This document shows, in pieces, positions 26,769-35,666 of a DNA stretch of 64,000 nucleotides; within the stretch, counting starts at the first letter, position 1, and each line of letters opens with the position of its first letter. The stretch is from Angelobacter sp036557225 (GTDB lineage: Bacteria > Acidobacteriota > Terriglobia > Terriglobales > Acidobacteriaceae). A program made the translations under genes and the position numbers. The stretch is taken from the NCBI GenBank assembly GCA_036557225.1, contig DATBHX010000046.1, forward strand, positions 1-64,000. The letters run 5' to 3'. Under the pieces are notes generated by a model that was not told the origin of the DNA, searched no databases, and was given only the letters and a program-made list of their open reading frames with translations.

Positions 26769-27347
26769 CTAGGCGCCGTGGCCTTCCGCGTCTTTGTGCG
26801 AGCCGCGCAGATCAAAGGCCAGGCGCAGAACGTAGTGGACACCCGATACCACGGTCAGCCCGAGCGTCGCGCCAATACCGCCGAGCATCAACGCCCGGGA
26901 CTGTTGCGTGCCCAGGATCTTGTACAGCAGAGCGAGCGGCACGGTGATGATCTGGGCGGCCGTGTTGGCTTTGCCGAACCAGCTGGGCTTAAACGTTTTC
27001 ATGGTGCCGGTGGCATACAGCAGGGTACAGATGATCAGGATGATGATGTCGCGGCTGAAAACCAGAATGGTAACCGGCCAGCGGATGATGTGCGTGATCG
27101 ACAGCATGAGGAACATGGTGCTGAGCAACAGCTTGTCGGCAATGGGATCGAGGTACTGTCCCAGCGTTGTTTTTTGTTTCAGCACACGCGCCAGCAGGCC
27201 ATCCAGAAGATCAGTGATGCCGGCGGCGACAAAAATGATCAGTGTCCAGGTGTATTTTTGCTGTTGGAGGGCGACTATAACGAAAGGAACAAAGATCAGC
27301 CGGGTAAGGGTGAGCAGATTCGGGGCGGAGCGGAGCTGGCGCAACAT
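26769..27347 (-). CDS. pgsA: CDP-diacylglycerol-glycerol-3-phosphate 3-phosphatidyltransferase
   Basis: Integral membrane enzyme of phosphatidylglycerol synthesis, 192 residues. The CDP-alcohol phosphotransferase signature D-G-x2-A-R-x8-G-x3-D-x3-D is complete in DGLLARVLKQ...LGQYLDPIAD (about 49-71). Five or so hydrophobic segments span the protein. NLLTLTRLIFVPF at the N-terminus is typical of PgsA. The start ATG overlaps the stop of the upstream 100-residue gene in TAATG, indicating translational coupling. Confidence 0.92.
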   Translation of the reverse strand: MLRQLRSAPNLLTLTRLIFVPFVIVALQQQKYTWTLIIFVAAGITDLLDGLLARVLKQKTTLGQYLDPIADKLLLSTMFLMLSITHIIRWPVTILVFSRDIIILIICTLLYATGTMKTFKPSWFGKANTAAQIITVPLALLYKILGTQQSRALMLGGIGATLGLTVVSGVHYVLRLAFDLRGSHKDAEGHGA

Positions 27348-27649
27348 TACTGCGGCTCCTGAAAATACTTGCTGACGTTGACCCCCGTTTTGGCTGCGAA
27401 CTGATCCGCGAGCGAAGGCAGGCCCCCGGTGCGCGAATCCACCTCAACGCGCTGGACGCGGTGCATGGGAAAGAAGACCACGTTGGCGCTGGCCGGCTCG
27501 CCCGATTTCACCATCTGCGTGAAATCCTCCAGCGATTCCAGATCAACGCCGCGCAGGCTGAGGCCGGCAGGGGTGAGGGAAAGGATCACGCCCCAGAATT
27601 TTTCCCGCGGGTTTTGCAAGGTGGCCAGGACCAGTTGTCCGGTGTTCAT
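27347..27649 (-). CDS. conserved hypothetical protein, 100 aa, coupled to pgsA
   Basis: I do not recognise a named domain. Soluble, beta-rich: MNTGQLVLATLQNPREKFWGVILSLTPAGLSLRGVDLESLEDF looks like a small barrel, and HRVQRVEVDSRTGGLPSLADQF closes it. No signal or membrane segment. Its stop overlaps the pgsA start (TAATG), so the two are made together. A lipid-metabolism accessory role would be guesswork. Confidence 0.75.
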   Translation of the reverse strand: MNTGQLVLATLQNPREKFWGVILSLTPAGLSLRGVDLESLEDFTQMVKSGEPASANVVFFPMHRVQRVEVDSRTGGLPSLADQFAAKTGVNVSKYFQEPQ

Positions 27650-27715
27650 CGGCTACATCCAATGTCGTATAAACGAGCCGTAAATTTTGCTTTTAGGGTA
27701 TCACGCAGAAGGCGA

Positions 27716-28624
27716 TCACACAGAGACTGTGCAGGAATCCGCTGCTCCGGACGCCACGGCCTGAATACACTGGGCAGCCAGGCGGGCCGCGCCGGCGACA
27801 TTCGGATGTCCGGCGGAAGAGAGCCAGCATTGTCGCCGCTGCAGCGGGCCGGCGCCGACCAACTCACAGGCCGCACGCCGAGCCTGCGCCATCTCGTCGG
27901 GAGCAGCTTCAGGATCGCGGGGATCGAGCTCCCACACCAATGATTCGGGAGCGTATGCCGCATTGCTCTCAATCATGCCGGAGTCGACAAAGATGGCGCG
28001 CTGCCGCCCAGCTTCACGATTCACATGTTCGACGGCCCCCCGCAACAGGCCATTGGAGAGTTTCCAGAAGCGCAGGCAGTGTTCCACAATCTCATTGCGA
28101 AACAACTCCGGTTCCGCCACCGGCGCAAACTGTACGCCGTGCACCAGTGAATAGAGCGTCTCAACACCTTCAGGCCGGCTTTGATGGCTCAGGCCGGGAT
28201 AGTAGCCCAGCACGAGTATCTGGGCGCGCTTGAATTTTCTTGCCACCTGCCGGAGGAGGGTTAGCAGGTCACGGCCGCAATAGTTGCGCGTGTGCAGTTC
28301 CAGCTCATACATCGGCACCATGGGGTTAAAAACACGCTGGATTTCCACATCATTAATGCCGCCGTCCATCAGTACCCATTGCACTGTGGAAGGGTCGCCG
28401 GCATAGCTCTGGACCTGTTGCAGGATGGTAGGAAAAAAGCAAGGGACTTCGCCCGAAGGCATGGTTACGCTGTAAGAGTCGCGAATGCCGATTTTGGCGC
28501 CGGCGTGCGCCAGCATCTCGACGGTAGCGCCCAGATGACGGGCCAGGGTGGTTGCGGTCTTGTGCTCCTCCGCCAGGCCCTCGCCCCAAATGACTGAATC
28601 ACCGATCGCTACCAGACTATTCAT
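27716..28624 (-). CDS. SGNH/GDSL-family hydrolase-like protein
   Basis: 302 residues from ATG 28624, selected because the GDS block (VAIGDSVIWGEGL) starts there. Block III-like GINDVEIQ and the C-terminal SSAGHPNVAGAARLA with the catalytic-type His complete the SGNH pattern; the catalytic Ser is in GDS. No signal peptide is visible, so it seems cytoplasmic, unlike most secreted GDSL esterases. Substrate unknown. Divergent from the DUF4239 gene. Confidence 0.82.
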   Translation of the reverse strand: MNSLVAIGDSVIWGEGLAEEHKTATTLARHLGATVEMLAHAGAKIGIRDSYSVTMPSGEVPCFFPTILQQVQSYAGDPSTVQWVLMDGGINDVEIQRVFNPMVPMYELELHTRNYCGRDLLTLLRQVARKFKRAQILVLGYYPGLSHQSRPEGVETLYSLVHGVQFAPVAEPELFRNEIVEHCLRFWKLSNGLLRGAVEHVNREAGRQRAIFVDSGMIESNAAYAPESLVWELDPRDPEAAPDEMAQARRAACELVGAGPLQRRQCWLSSAGHPNVAGAARLAAQCIQAVASGAADSCTVSV

Positions 28625-28737
28625 TGAGCCACGATAGTTTACTGAATTTTTGTGTTTGATGACATGCGCAGGGTTTGCCGAAGTGGAATACCCTCGGCAG
28701 GGCATGTGAGTTGCTGTATTCTCACCGCGGAGGCAAT

Positions 28738-29505
28738 GTGGGCCCATTCGAGGTGGTTCCGGTAGAAGTTCGTCTGCGCTGGCTGAAGCTCTGCGCCGTG
28801 GTGGCCGGTCTCAACGTGGTGCTGCGGGTTTTTGGATTCTATGCCTGGCTCGTTCCCGATGCAGACGGCGTTGGCGCGCTGCTGGAGATCATTGGCACGC
28901 TTTACAGCGTGTTGTACGCCTTCGCCACCTACGTAATCTGGGGGCAGTTTACCGCGGTGGAAAATGAGATCCTGAAAGAATCAGGATCGTTGAAAGACCT
29001 GATCGTTTTCAGCCGGTCATTGCCGGGGCGCGTGCGCGATCCCATGGTGAAAGCCATCAAGAGCTACGGTAAAACCGTAGTCGAGGCTGAGTGGCCGGCG
29101 CTCTCTCGAAACGAAGAGACGGAGAAATCAGAGAGGCTGTTTCAGGAAATCATCGCGAGCGTGACGGCCATCCAACCCGAAGACGAGAACCAGCGCGCGG
29201 TCTTTGAACGGCTGATCGAGATGGCCAACCAGGCCAGCGGGCATCGTGCCGAGCGGCTGGCGCTCAGCGCCAAGCGAATGCCCCGCACTCTGCATATTTT
29301 TGTGAGCCTCACCGCGCTGACCATTCTGGCCCTGGTGCTGGCGTACCCCTTCCGTGGCACTGTTCTGGGACTGGCGGCGGTTCTGATTACCGCCACGCTG
29401 TTGTTCTTCGCCCGTTTTGTGCTGACGGATCTGGATAATCCATTTGAAGGCACCTGGAATGTAAGCAACGATCCGTTTGCCGCATTAATCACGAAATACC
29501 GGTGA
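28738..29505 (+). CDS. DUF4239 (bestrophin-like) membrane protein
   Basis: About 255 residues from GTG 28738, which has GGAGG (28730-28734) just upstream. Two N-terminal helices (about 14-32 and 43-65), a long cytoplasmic helical region, and two C-terminal helices (LTALTILALVLAYPF and LGLAAVLITATLLFFARFVL) followed by LDNPFEGTWNVSNDPF, the end motif of DUF4239. The arrangement recalls bestrophin-like channels; activity is not established for this family. Confidence 0.8.
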   Translation: MGPFEVVPVEVRLRWLKLCAVVAGLNVVLRVFGFYAWLVPDADGVGALLEIIGTLYSVLYAFATYVIWGQFTAVENEILKESGSLKDLIVFSRSLPGRVRDPMVKAIKSYGKTVVEAEWPALSRNEETEKSERLFQEIIASVTAIQPEDENQRAVFERLIEMANQASGHRAERLALSAKRMPRTLHIFVSLTALTILALVLAYPFRGTVLGLAAVLITATLLFFARFVLTDLDNPFEGTWNVSNDPFAALITKYR

Positions 29506-29512
29506 TTTAGCT

Positions 29513-29521
29513 AAATGCGAT
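29513..29521 (+). repeat. 9-bp direct repeat, left copy
   Basis: AAATGCGAT here and at 32733-32741 flank the Eco57I-type gene. Might be a target-site duplication from insertion; might be chance. Confidence 0.35.
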
Positions 29522-29559
29522 CACACCGCCCTTCCTCAAGCTCATCTGCTGGAGGCCAG

Positions 29560-32500
29560 ATGAATCGGTCCCAGGCCCATATGTTGGTCAAGAACACGTT
29601 TACCCAGGCCTTCGACAAGGCCCGTTTCAGCGAGTTCGTCATCAACGTGCTGAATCAAATCGATCAGACCAGGGCAAGCTCATGGAACAGCCAGCATGTT
29701 AAGGATGCTTTCAAAAGTCATGTCCAGCGCTACGAGCGCCTCGGTACGTATACGTCACCAGGCAAGGAAGAGCTGGACATCCTGATCGTTCACCTCACGA
29801 GCGAAGCAAAGCTGGAGCGAGCACGTACGGCAACCCGTAACTTCGTTGCTGACTTTTTACAAAATCGAGATGAAAAGGACGCTGCACTCGTTGCCTTTGT
29901 TTCACCGAGCGAGAAGCAATGGCGTTTTTCCTACGTGAAGATGGAATACGCAGCCGTGGAGATAGACGGAGGGAAAGTAGGCGTAGAAGCCCGGCTTACG
30001 CCGGCGCGGCGATTCTCTTACATTGTGGGGGAAGGCGAGAGTTGCCACACGGCTCAGTGCCGTTTCGTCGACCTCCTCGGGCGGACGGATACAAACCCTA
30101 CGCTCAGCGAAATCGAAAATGCTTTCAGCGTCGAAGCAGTGACGAAGGAGTTCTTTGAAAGATATGCGGAGCTGTTCGAGCGTATTCAAAGAGCCTTGGA
30201 ACGGCTGGTTCAGGAAGATAAGACTCTCAGCGCCGAATTTGGAAACAAACGCGTCAACCCAAGCGATTTTGCCCAAAAACTTATGGGCCACGTCGTCTTC
30301 CTGTATTTCCTTCAGAAAAAAGGCTGGCTCGGTGTTGCCAAAGGGGACGATTGGGGCAACGGTCCGCACAATTTTCTGCGCCGGCTCGCCACGGGCGAAT
30401 ATGGGACGTACAGGAATTTCTTCAACGACGTGCTCGAGCCTCTGTTCTACGAGACGCTTGCTTCGGACCGCGGCCATGAGGCCTGGTGTGATCAATTCAA
30501 GTGCCGCATTCCTTTCTTGAACGGTGGATTGTTTGAACCGTCGGGTAATTATGATTGGCGCACGACCGAAATCATGCTCCCGAACACTTTATTTACCAAC
30601 GCAGATTATGTTGAAGAAGGTGTTCTAGGGACGGGTGTGCTCGATATTTTTGATCGCTACAACTTTACTGTGAATGAAGCCGAGCCACTCGAAAAAGAAG
30701 TAGCGATTGATCCAGAAATGTTGGGGACGGTCTTCGAAAACCTGATCGAGGAGAACCGGCGTAAGGGCCTGGGGGCATACTATACGCCGCGCGAAATTGT
30801 GCACTACATGTGTCAGGAGAGTCTGATCAATTATCTTGACGCGGCAATGAATGCTGATGAGGAAGTCATTCCCCGGCCGGACATTGACACTTTTGTGCGT
30901 CTCGGCGAGCAGATCTCCCATTACGAAGCTGTGGCAACACAATACGCGGTAAAGATGCCGGCCAGCATAGAACGTCACGCCCGTAAGCTTGACGAACTCC
31001 TTGCGGAAATCTATGTGTGCGATCCGGCTGTAGGATCAGGAGCATTCCCAGTCGGCATGATGGCTGAAATCGTGCGGGCGCGTACCGCACTCACGCCCTA
31101 CTTCAATGATGTGCATGACCGGACACCGTATTACTTCAAGCGACACACCATCCAGAATTCTTTGTATGGAGTGGATATTGATACTGGAGCGGTGGAAATC
31201 GCGAAGCTGCGCTTATGGCTTTCCCTGGTCGTCGACGAGGAGGAGACCAAGCAGATTAAACCTTTGCCGAATCTTGAATACAAGATCGTTGATGGAAACT
31301 CCCTGCTCGGTTTTCCTTACAAGCCGGCTCAACTCATGGAAATCGAAGGGCTCAAAGACAAATTTTTTGACGAGTGGGACCAGCAGAAGAAGAGCGCTTT
31401 ACGACAGCAAATCGACGAAAAGCTCGGGCAGTGTATTGCTTTGTCGAAGAAAAGCCTTGGCTATGCCGTTTCATTCGATTTTGAAGTCTGGTTTTCGGAA
31501 GTTTTTCGAAAGAGGGGCGGGTTTGATGTCGTTATCGCCAATCCTCCGTACGTAGATTCGGAGACAATGGTTCGATCCGATCCTGAAAGCCGCAAACTCC
31601 TGGCGGAGCAATACGACACCGCGAAGGGTAACTGGGATCTGTACATTCCGTTTTGGGAACTCGCTCTAAAAAGAGTAAACAAAAGCGGCACTGCAGCTCT
31701 CATTACGCCCAATAAATGGCTATCCATTGGATATGGAAAGGCCCTTCGGGCACTGGCCGCCTCGCACGTTTACCAATTTGCTGATTATTCCAGGTTCCGG
31801 GCATTCGAGTCAGTGGGAGTTTTTCCTGTCGTCACATTCATGACGAAGGCCCGCCGCTCCGTTCTTACGATTCGCAGGTTTATGGAAGATCAACGCCTGA
31901 CGTTTGCTGAGCAGCTTGGAGTTGATCAATTGACGGCTTTCGATAACTGGGGAGTGTTTTTGAGCCCATCGTTACCGCTGGTGCTGAAGATCGTCTCCAA
32001 AGGCACTCGATTAAGTGAAATCTGTGATCCCCAGGAGCCGTTCACAGTATCCGAAGCCTACGAACTCAAGGAGTATCTGGAAGAATTCTCTACGGAAGCC
32101 GGAGAGGTGCTCAAGTTTGTGAATACGGGAACCATCGATCCCTATGTAACGCTCTGGGGAGAAAAGCAAACAACCTACATCAAATCGAAATACTCGAAGC
32201 CTGTAATTGCCAGGGACCGGCTCCAGAGGGACTCTCCACGGCGGTTTGTGCAATCGACATCACCCAAAATGATCATCTCAGGCATTCGGCATTTTGAGTG
32301 CTTTTATGACGCTGAGGGGGGATACGTGGCAGGCAAGTCCACCGTAATTCTTATGAACATAAAAAAAGATTGGTCGCCGTGGCTGCTGCTTGGATTGCTC
32401 AACTCGCACCTTACAAAGTTCTTTTTAAAGGAGTGTTACGGTAGCCTGGCAATGGATGGCGGCATCAATTTTTCGCCGGCGAATGTGTCGGAAATTCCAG

Positions 32501-32715
32501 TTGCTCAGCCAGCCGACAATATCAAAACGGAGATCGAGAACGCAGTCAAAGAGATACTGCGGGCCAAGAAGAGTGACGTAAGGGCCGATACTGACCAGGA
32601 GGAGCGCCGTGTCGACCAGTTGGTTTATAAAGCCTTCGGGCTGGCTGCAGAAGAAATTAGCGCTATGGAAGAGAGCGTGGCGCACGGGTCGTCGGTTGCG
32701 TTGTCTAACTCCTGA
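29560..32715 (+). CDS. Eco57I-type DNA methylase / putative type IIG restriction-modification enzyme
   Basis: About 1051 residues. ATG 29560 has GGAGG at 29551-29555. SAM-binding motif I is DPAVGSGAFPVGMM (about 488-501) and the amino-methyltransferase catalytic motif is NPPY (about 661-664), predicting N6-adenine methylation. LGAYYTPREIVHYM precedes motif I, as in Eco57I/type IIG enzymes. The C-terminal third, with repeated aromatic blocks and a LGLLNSHLTKFFLKECYGSLAMDGGINFSPANVSEIPV segment, looks like a TaqI-type specificity domain. The N-terminal 160 residues may hold a nuclease, but I could not identify a firm PD-ExK triad. Two counted 60-base lines are 45% and 47% G+C against 62% in the exonuclease gene nearby, suggesting acquisition. 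No partner genes adjoin it. Confidence 0.87.
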   Translation: MNRSQAHMLVKNTFTQAFDKARFSEFVINVLNQIDQTRASSWNSQHVKDAFKSHVQRYERLGTYTSPGKEELDILIVHLTSEAKLERARTATRNFVADFLQNRDEKDAALVAFVSPSEKQWRFSYVKMEYAAVEIDGGKVGVEARLTPARRFSYIVGEGESCHTAQCRFVDLLGRTDTNPTLSEIENAFSVEAVTKEFFERYAELFERIQRALERLVQEDKTLSAEFGNKRVNPSDFAQKLMGHVVFLYFLQKKGWLGVAKGDDWGNGPHNFLRRLATGEYGTYRNFFNDVLEPLFYETLASDRGHEAWCDQFKCRIPFLNGGLFEPSGNYDWRTTEIMLPNTLFTNADYVEEGVLGTGVLDIFDRYNFTVNEAEPLEKEVAIDPEMLGTVFENLIEENRRKGLGAYYTPREIVHYMCQESLINYLDAAMNADEEVIPRPDIDTFVRLGEQISHYEAVATQYAVKMPASIERHARKLDELLAEIYVCDPAVGSGAFPVGMMAEIVRARTALTPYFNDVHDRTPYYFKRHTIQNSLYGVDIDTGAVEIAKLRLWLSLVVDEEETKQIKPLPNLEYKIVDGNSLLGFPYKPAQLMEIEGLKDKFFDEWDQQKKSALRQQIDEKLGQCIALSKKSLGYAVSFDFEVWFSEVFRKRGGFDVVIANPPYVDSETMVRSDPESRKLLAEQYDTAKGNWDLYIPFWELALKRVNKSGTAALITPNKWLSIGYGKALRALAASHVYQFADYSRFRAFESVGVFPVVTFMTKARRSVLTIRRFMEDQRLTFAEQLGVDQLTAFDNWGVFLSPSLPLVLKIVSKGTRLSEICDPQEPFTVSEAYELKEYLEEFSTEAGEVLKFVNTGTIDPYVTLWGEKQTTYIKSKYSKPVIARDRLQRDSPRRFVQSTSPKMIISGIRHFECFYDAEGGYVAGKSTVILMNIKKDWSPWLLLGLLNSHLTKFFLKECYGSLAMDGGINFSPANVSEIPVAQPADNIKTEIENAVKEILRAKKSDVRADTDQEERRVDQLVYKAFGLAAEEISAMEESVAHGSSVALSNS

Positions 32716-32732
32716 ATAGAGGGGGTAAGAGG

Positions 32733-32741
32733 AAATGCGAT
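32733..32741 (+). repeat. 9-bp direct repeat, right copy
   Basis: Second AAATGCGAT, 17 bases after the methylase stop codon. See the left copy at 29513-29521. Confidence 0.35.
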
Positions 32742-32890
32742 ATAGAGCTTTCCAATGCAGAGTGTAGGGACTCTGACCACGTTGGTGTTCAGCAAATCGC
32801 TGGTCTCCATTTATGGCAGATCCAACATAGATACTTTCCGGTGGTAAGGCTCTTCAAAACGTACACAAAGGGCATTTGGGGATAATAAAG

Positions 32891-32967
32891 TGGTAGGCCC
32901 GAATGGACTCGAACCATCGACCTCTTCCGTGTCAAGGAAGCGCTCTAGCCAACTGAGCTACGGGCCT
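32891..32967 (-). tRNA. tRNA-Val (anticodon GAC)
   Basis: Complete cloverleaf on the minus strand: 7-bp acceptor AGGCCCG/CGGGCCT, D-stem GCTC/GAGC, anticodon stem CTTCC/GGAAG with loop TTGACAC (anticodon GAC), 5-base variable loop, T-arm with TTCGAGT. Discriminator A and CCA are encoded (32891-32894). Its 3' end faces the low-G+C methylase gene. Confidence 0.96.
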
Positions 32968-32985
32968 ACAGGGATGGCGTTTTCT

Positions 32986-32991
32986 ATTCTA
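32986..32991 (-). promoter_or_regulatory. possible -10 box of tRNA-Val
   Basis: TAGAAT on the minus strand, 18 bases before the mature tRNA 5' end and just after the exonuclease stop codon. No good -35 is visible, so the tRNA might instead be processed from the exonuclease transcript. Confidence 0.4.
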
Positions 32992-32993
32992 AC

Positions 32994-33872
32994 TCATCCG
33001 TTGAGAGCCGTCTCCAGCGCCATGGCGCGTTGAAAAAGTGCCGGGGCTTTGAAACGCCGGGTGTAATCGGCGAAAGATGGCTGTGCGCTCTTCCAGCGAA
33101 GCTGCTCGACGTCAGTAAATACGGGTGCGTCGAGGCGCAGAGTCGCCAGGGTCCGGAAAAGCAGAGCGTCATTCCAGGCGCCGAAGAGCGTTTCAGACAG
33201 GGCTTGAGCGCGGCGGATGGTGGGCCATTGGCGCCAGTCCCTGGGAATGGCCTCAAGATGTGGGTACTGAGACAGAATCGCTGCGGCGGTCTTTGCGCCC
33301 CAGCCGGCAATGCCAGGATAGCCGTCAGCGCTGTCACCAACCACGGCCAGGTAATCCGGAATTGATTTTGGGCCAATACTGAATTTGGCGACCACGCCGG
33401 CTTCGTCGCGCACGATGTTGCGCATGCGGTCCCATTGCACCACGCGCGTGCCGGAAACGGACTGGGCCAGGTCTTTGTCCGGGGTGCAGATCAGGACCTG
33501 GCGAACGCGGCTGTCCTCGGCGGCTTTGGCGGCGGCGGAGGCCAGCGCGTCATCGGCTTCAAACTCGATCATCGGCCAGACGACAACGCCCATGGCCATG
33601 AGCGCTTCTTCAAGAATGGGAAACTGCGAGAGCAGCTCTTCGGGTACGCCTTCGCTGGTCTTGTATCCGGGATACAGCTGGTTGCGAAATGACTCCACCA
33701 CGTGGTCAGTGGCAACACCAATATGGGTGGCGCCGCTCTCGAGCAGCGCCAGCACCGAGCCCAGAACGCCACGGACCGCACCGATTTCGCGGCCGTCGGC
33801 ATCGCGTGCCGCGGGTACGGCAAAAAAATGCCGGAACAACTCAAAAGTGCCGTCAATCAGGTGAACGTTCAC
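32994..33872 (-). CDS. stand-alone 5'-3' exonuclease (Pol I N-domain / FEN-like)
   Basis: About 292 residues from GTG 33872, which has AGGAG upstream; VHLIDGTFELFRHFFA is the family N-terminus with the first metal-binding Asp. Further acidic metal ligands lie in EFEADDALASAAAKA and CTPDKDLAQ; the H3TH DNA-binding region is VVGDSADGYPGIAGWGAKTAAAIL. It corresponds to the 5' nuclease domain of DNA polymerase I without the polymerase, as in Xni/ExoIX-type proteins. Likely role: flap or RNA-primer removal. Confidence 0.88.
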   Translation of the reverse strand: MNVHLIDGTFELFRHFFAVPAARDADGREIGAVRGVLGSVLALLESGATHIGVATDHVVESFRNQLYPGYKTSEGVPEELLSQFPILEEALMAMGVVVWPMIEFEADDALASAAAKAAEDSRVRQVLICTPDKDLAQSVSGTRVVQWDRMRNIVRDEAGVVAKFSIGPKSIPDYLAVVGDSADGYPGIAGWGAKTAAAILSQYPHLEAIPRDWRQWPTIRRAQALSETLFGAWNDALLFRTLATLRLDAPVFTDVEQLRWKSAQPSFADYTRRFKAPALFQRAMALETALNG

Positions 33873-33993
33873 AATGCTCCTGGCCAGTGGAATTAAGTAA
33901 TGGTATATGACCTTGCGACCAAATACGGCTTTGCGCATCTAACCCGGCTACCGCAAGTCTTGTTTTCTGGAAATTCTGTAAACTGGGCAGAGC

Positions 33994-35664
33994 ATGGCAA
34001 AGCCGATTTTACTCAGTGTCGACGACGATTCCGATGTTTTGCGGGCCATTGAGCGTGACCTGCGTTCGCGTTATGGCGGCGACTACCGTGTGCTGGCCAG
34101 CGACTCGCCGCAGTCTGCACTCGATCTGCTGAAGCAGCTCAAAATCCGCAATGACAGTGTGGCCCTGCTGCTGGCAGACCAGCGCATGCCCAAGATGGAT
34201 GGCGTGGGGTTTCTGCAGGAAGCGCAGCAGATCTATCCCGAGGCCAAACGAGCGCTGCTGACTGCATATGCAGATACCAACGCAGCGATCAGCGCCATCA
34301 ACCAGGCCAGCATCAATTATTTTTTCCTTAAACCCTGGGACCCGCCGGACGAGCATCTGTATCCGCAGCTGGACGACCTGCTTGACGACTGGAGGGCGGC
34401 ATACCGGCCGGCATTTGAAGGGATACGCGTGCTGGGCACACGCTGGTCGCCGCGATGCTATGAACTACGAGACTTTCTGGCGCGAAACCACGTGCCTTAC
34501 CAGTGGATTGACGCTGAGATCGCGGCCAATGATCCGGAGACCAGGCAGTTGCTGGAAGCGCTGGGACCGGAAGCGGCAAGCCTTCCGGTGGTGCTCTTTC
34601 CGGACGGTACGAAGCTCCTGGAAGGCGCGCCTGCGGATGTAGCGCAGAAGGTCGGCTTGCGGACCAGAGCGCAGACCAGTTTTTATGATCTGGCCATCGT
34701 TGGCGGCGGGCCAGCCGGGCTGGCGGCGGCGGTCTATGGCGCGTCAGAGGGGCTGCATACGGTGATCGTGGAGCGTGAAGCGCCCGGCGGCCAGGCGGGA
34801 ATGAGCTCGCGTATTGAGAATTATCTGGGATTTCCCAGCGGGTTGAGTGGCGGCGATCTGGCGCGTCGGGCGGTGGCGCAGGCGCTGAGGTTCGGCGTGG
34901 AAATTCTGGCGCCGCAGGAAGTGGTCAACGTTCGTACGGAAGGTCCGTACCGAATTCTGAAATTGAGGGATGACAGTGAAATTTCCTGCCATGCTCTGAT
35001 GATTGCGTCGGGCGTGCAGTGGCGTCGACTGGAAGCTCCCGGGATTGACCGCCTGCAGGGAGCGGGAGTTTACTACGGTGGCGGGGCAACGGAAGCGATT
35101 ACCTGCAAGGGCGAAATTGTATACGTGGTAGGGGGAGCAAATTCCGCAGGTCAGGCGGCAATGAATTTTGCCCGCTATGCCGAGCGGGTGGTGATTCTGG
35201 TGCGTGGTGAATCGCTTGCGGCAACCATGTCACAGTATCTGATTGATCAGATCAAGGCGACGCCGAACATCCAGCTTTGGACCCACGCCAGCGTAGCCGA
35301 GGTGCATGGCGGCACGCATCTGGAAGAGATTTCCGTTCTCTGCTCAGACACCAGCAAGGTTGAGCGCGTGCCGGCGACATCCATGTTCATCTTCATCGGC
35401 GCGCTGCCGCGTACGGACTGGCTGGGCGATCTGGTGGAGCGTGATGATCGCGGCTTCATCCTGACCGGGCCGGACCTGTTGTGGGACGGAGCCCATCCCA
35501 GGGGCTGGAGCCTGGAGCGCGATCCGTTTTTGCTCGAGACCAATGTGCCCGGCATCTTTGCCGTGGGCGACGTGCGTCATGGATCGGTCAAGCGCGTGGC
35601 TTCTGGCGTGGGTGAAGGTTCCGTGGCCGTACAGTTCATTCATCAATATTTGAGCAAGGTATAG
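33994..35664 (+). CDS. receiver - glutaredoxin-like - thioredoxin reductase-like fusion
   Basis: Cytoplasmic 556-residue three-part protein. (1) Receiver, 1-120: acidic DDD at 10-12, phospho-acceptor Asp62 in LLADQRMPKMDG, Lys113 in FFLKPWDP. (2) Glutaredoxin-like domain, about 143-220, with a single active-site-like Cys155 in RWSPRCYEL. (3) Thioredoxin reductase-like flavoprotein, about 230-556: FAD motif VGGGPAGLAAA, NADP motif VVGGANSAGQAA, and FAVGDVRHGSVKRVASGVGEGS. The redox CxxC of real thioredoxin reductases is replaced by VYYGGGATEA (359-368), so it cannot reduce thioredoxin in the usual way. The partner histidine kinase starts 3 bases after its stop. Likely a redox-linked output of that kinase. 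Confidence 0.9.
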   Translation: MAKPILLSVDDDSDVLRAIERDLRSRYGGDYRVLASDSPQSALDLLKQLKIRNDSVALLLADQRMPKMDGVGFLQEAQQIYPEAKRALLTAYADTNAAISAINQASINYFFLKPWDPPDEHLYPQLDDLLDDWRAAYRPAFEGIRVLGTRWSPRCYELRDFLARNHVPYQWIDAEIAANDPETRQLLEALGPEAASLPVVLFPDGTKLLEGAPADVAQKVGLRTRAQTSFYDLAIVGGGPAGLAAAVYGASEGLHTVIVEREAPGGQAGMSSRIENYLGFPSGLSGGDLARRAVAQALRFGVEILAPQEVVNVRTEGPYRILKLRDDSEISCHALMIASGVQWRRLEAPGIDRLQGAGVYYGGGATEAITCKGEIVYVVGGANSAGQAAMNFARYAERVVILVRGESLAATMSQYLIDQIKATPNIQLWTHASVAEVHGGTHLEEISVLCSDTSKVERVPATSMFIFIGALPRTDWLGDLVERDDRGFILTGPDLLWDGAHPRGWSLERDPFLLETNVPGIFAVGDVRHGSVKRVASGVGEGSVAVQFIHQYLSKV

Positions 35665-35666
35665 GC

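Noticed and set aside
29505..32967. tRNA-Val 3'-end duplication as an integrase attachment site
   Set aside because: I found no second copy of the tRNA 3' end on the far side of the methylase gene and no integrase.
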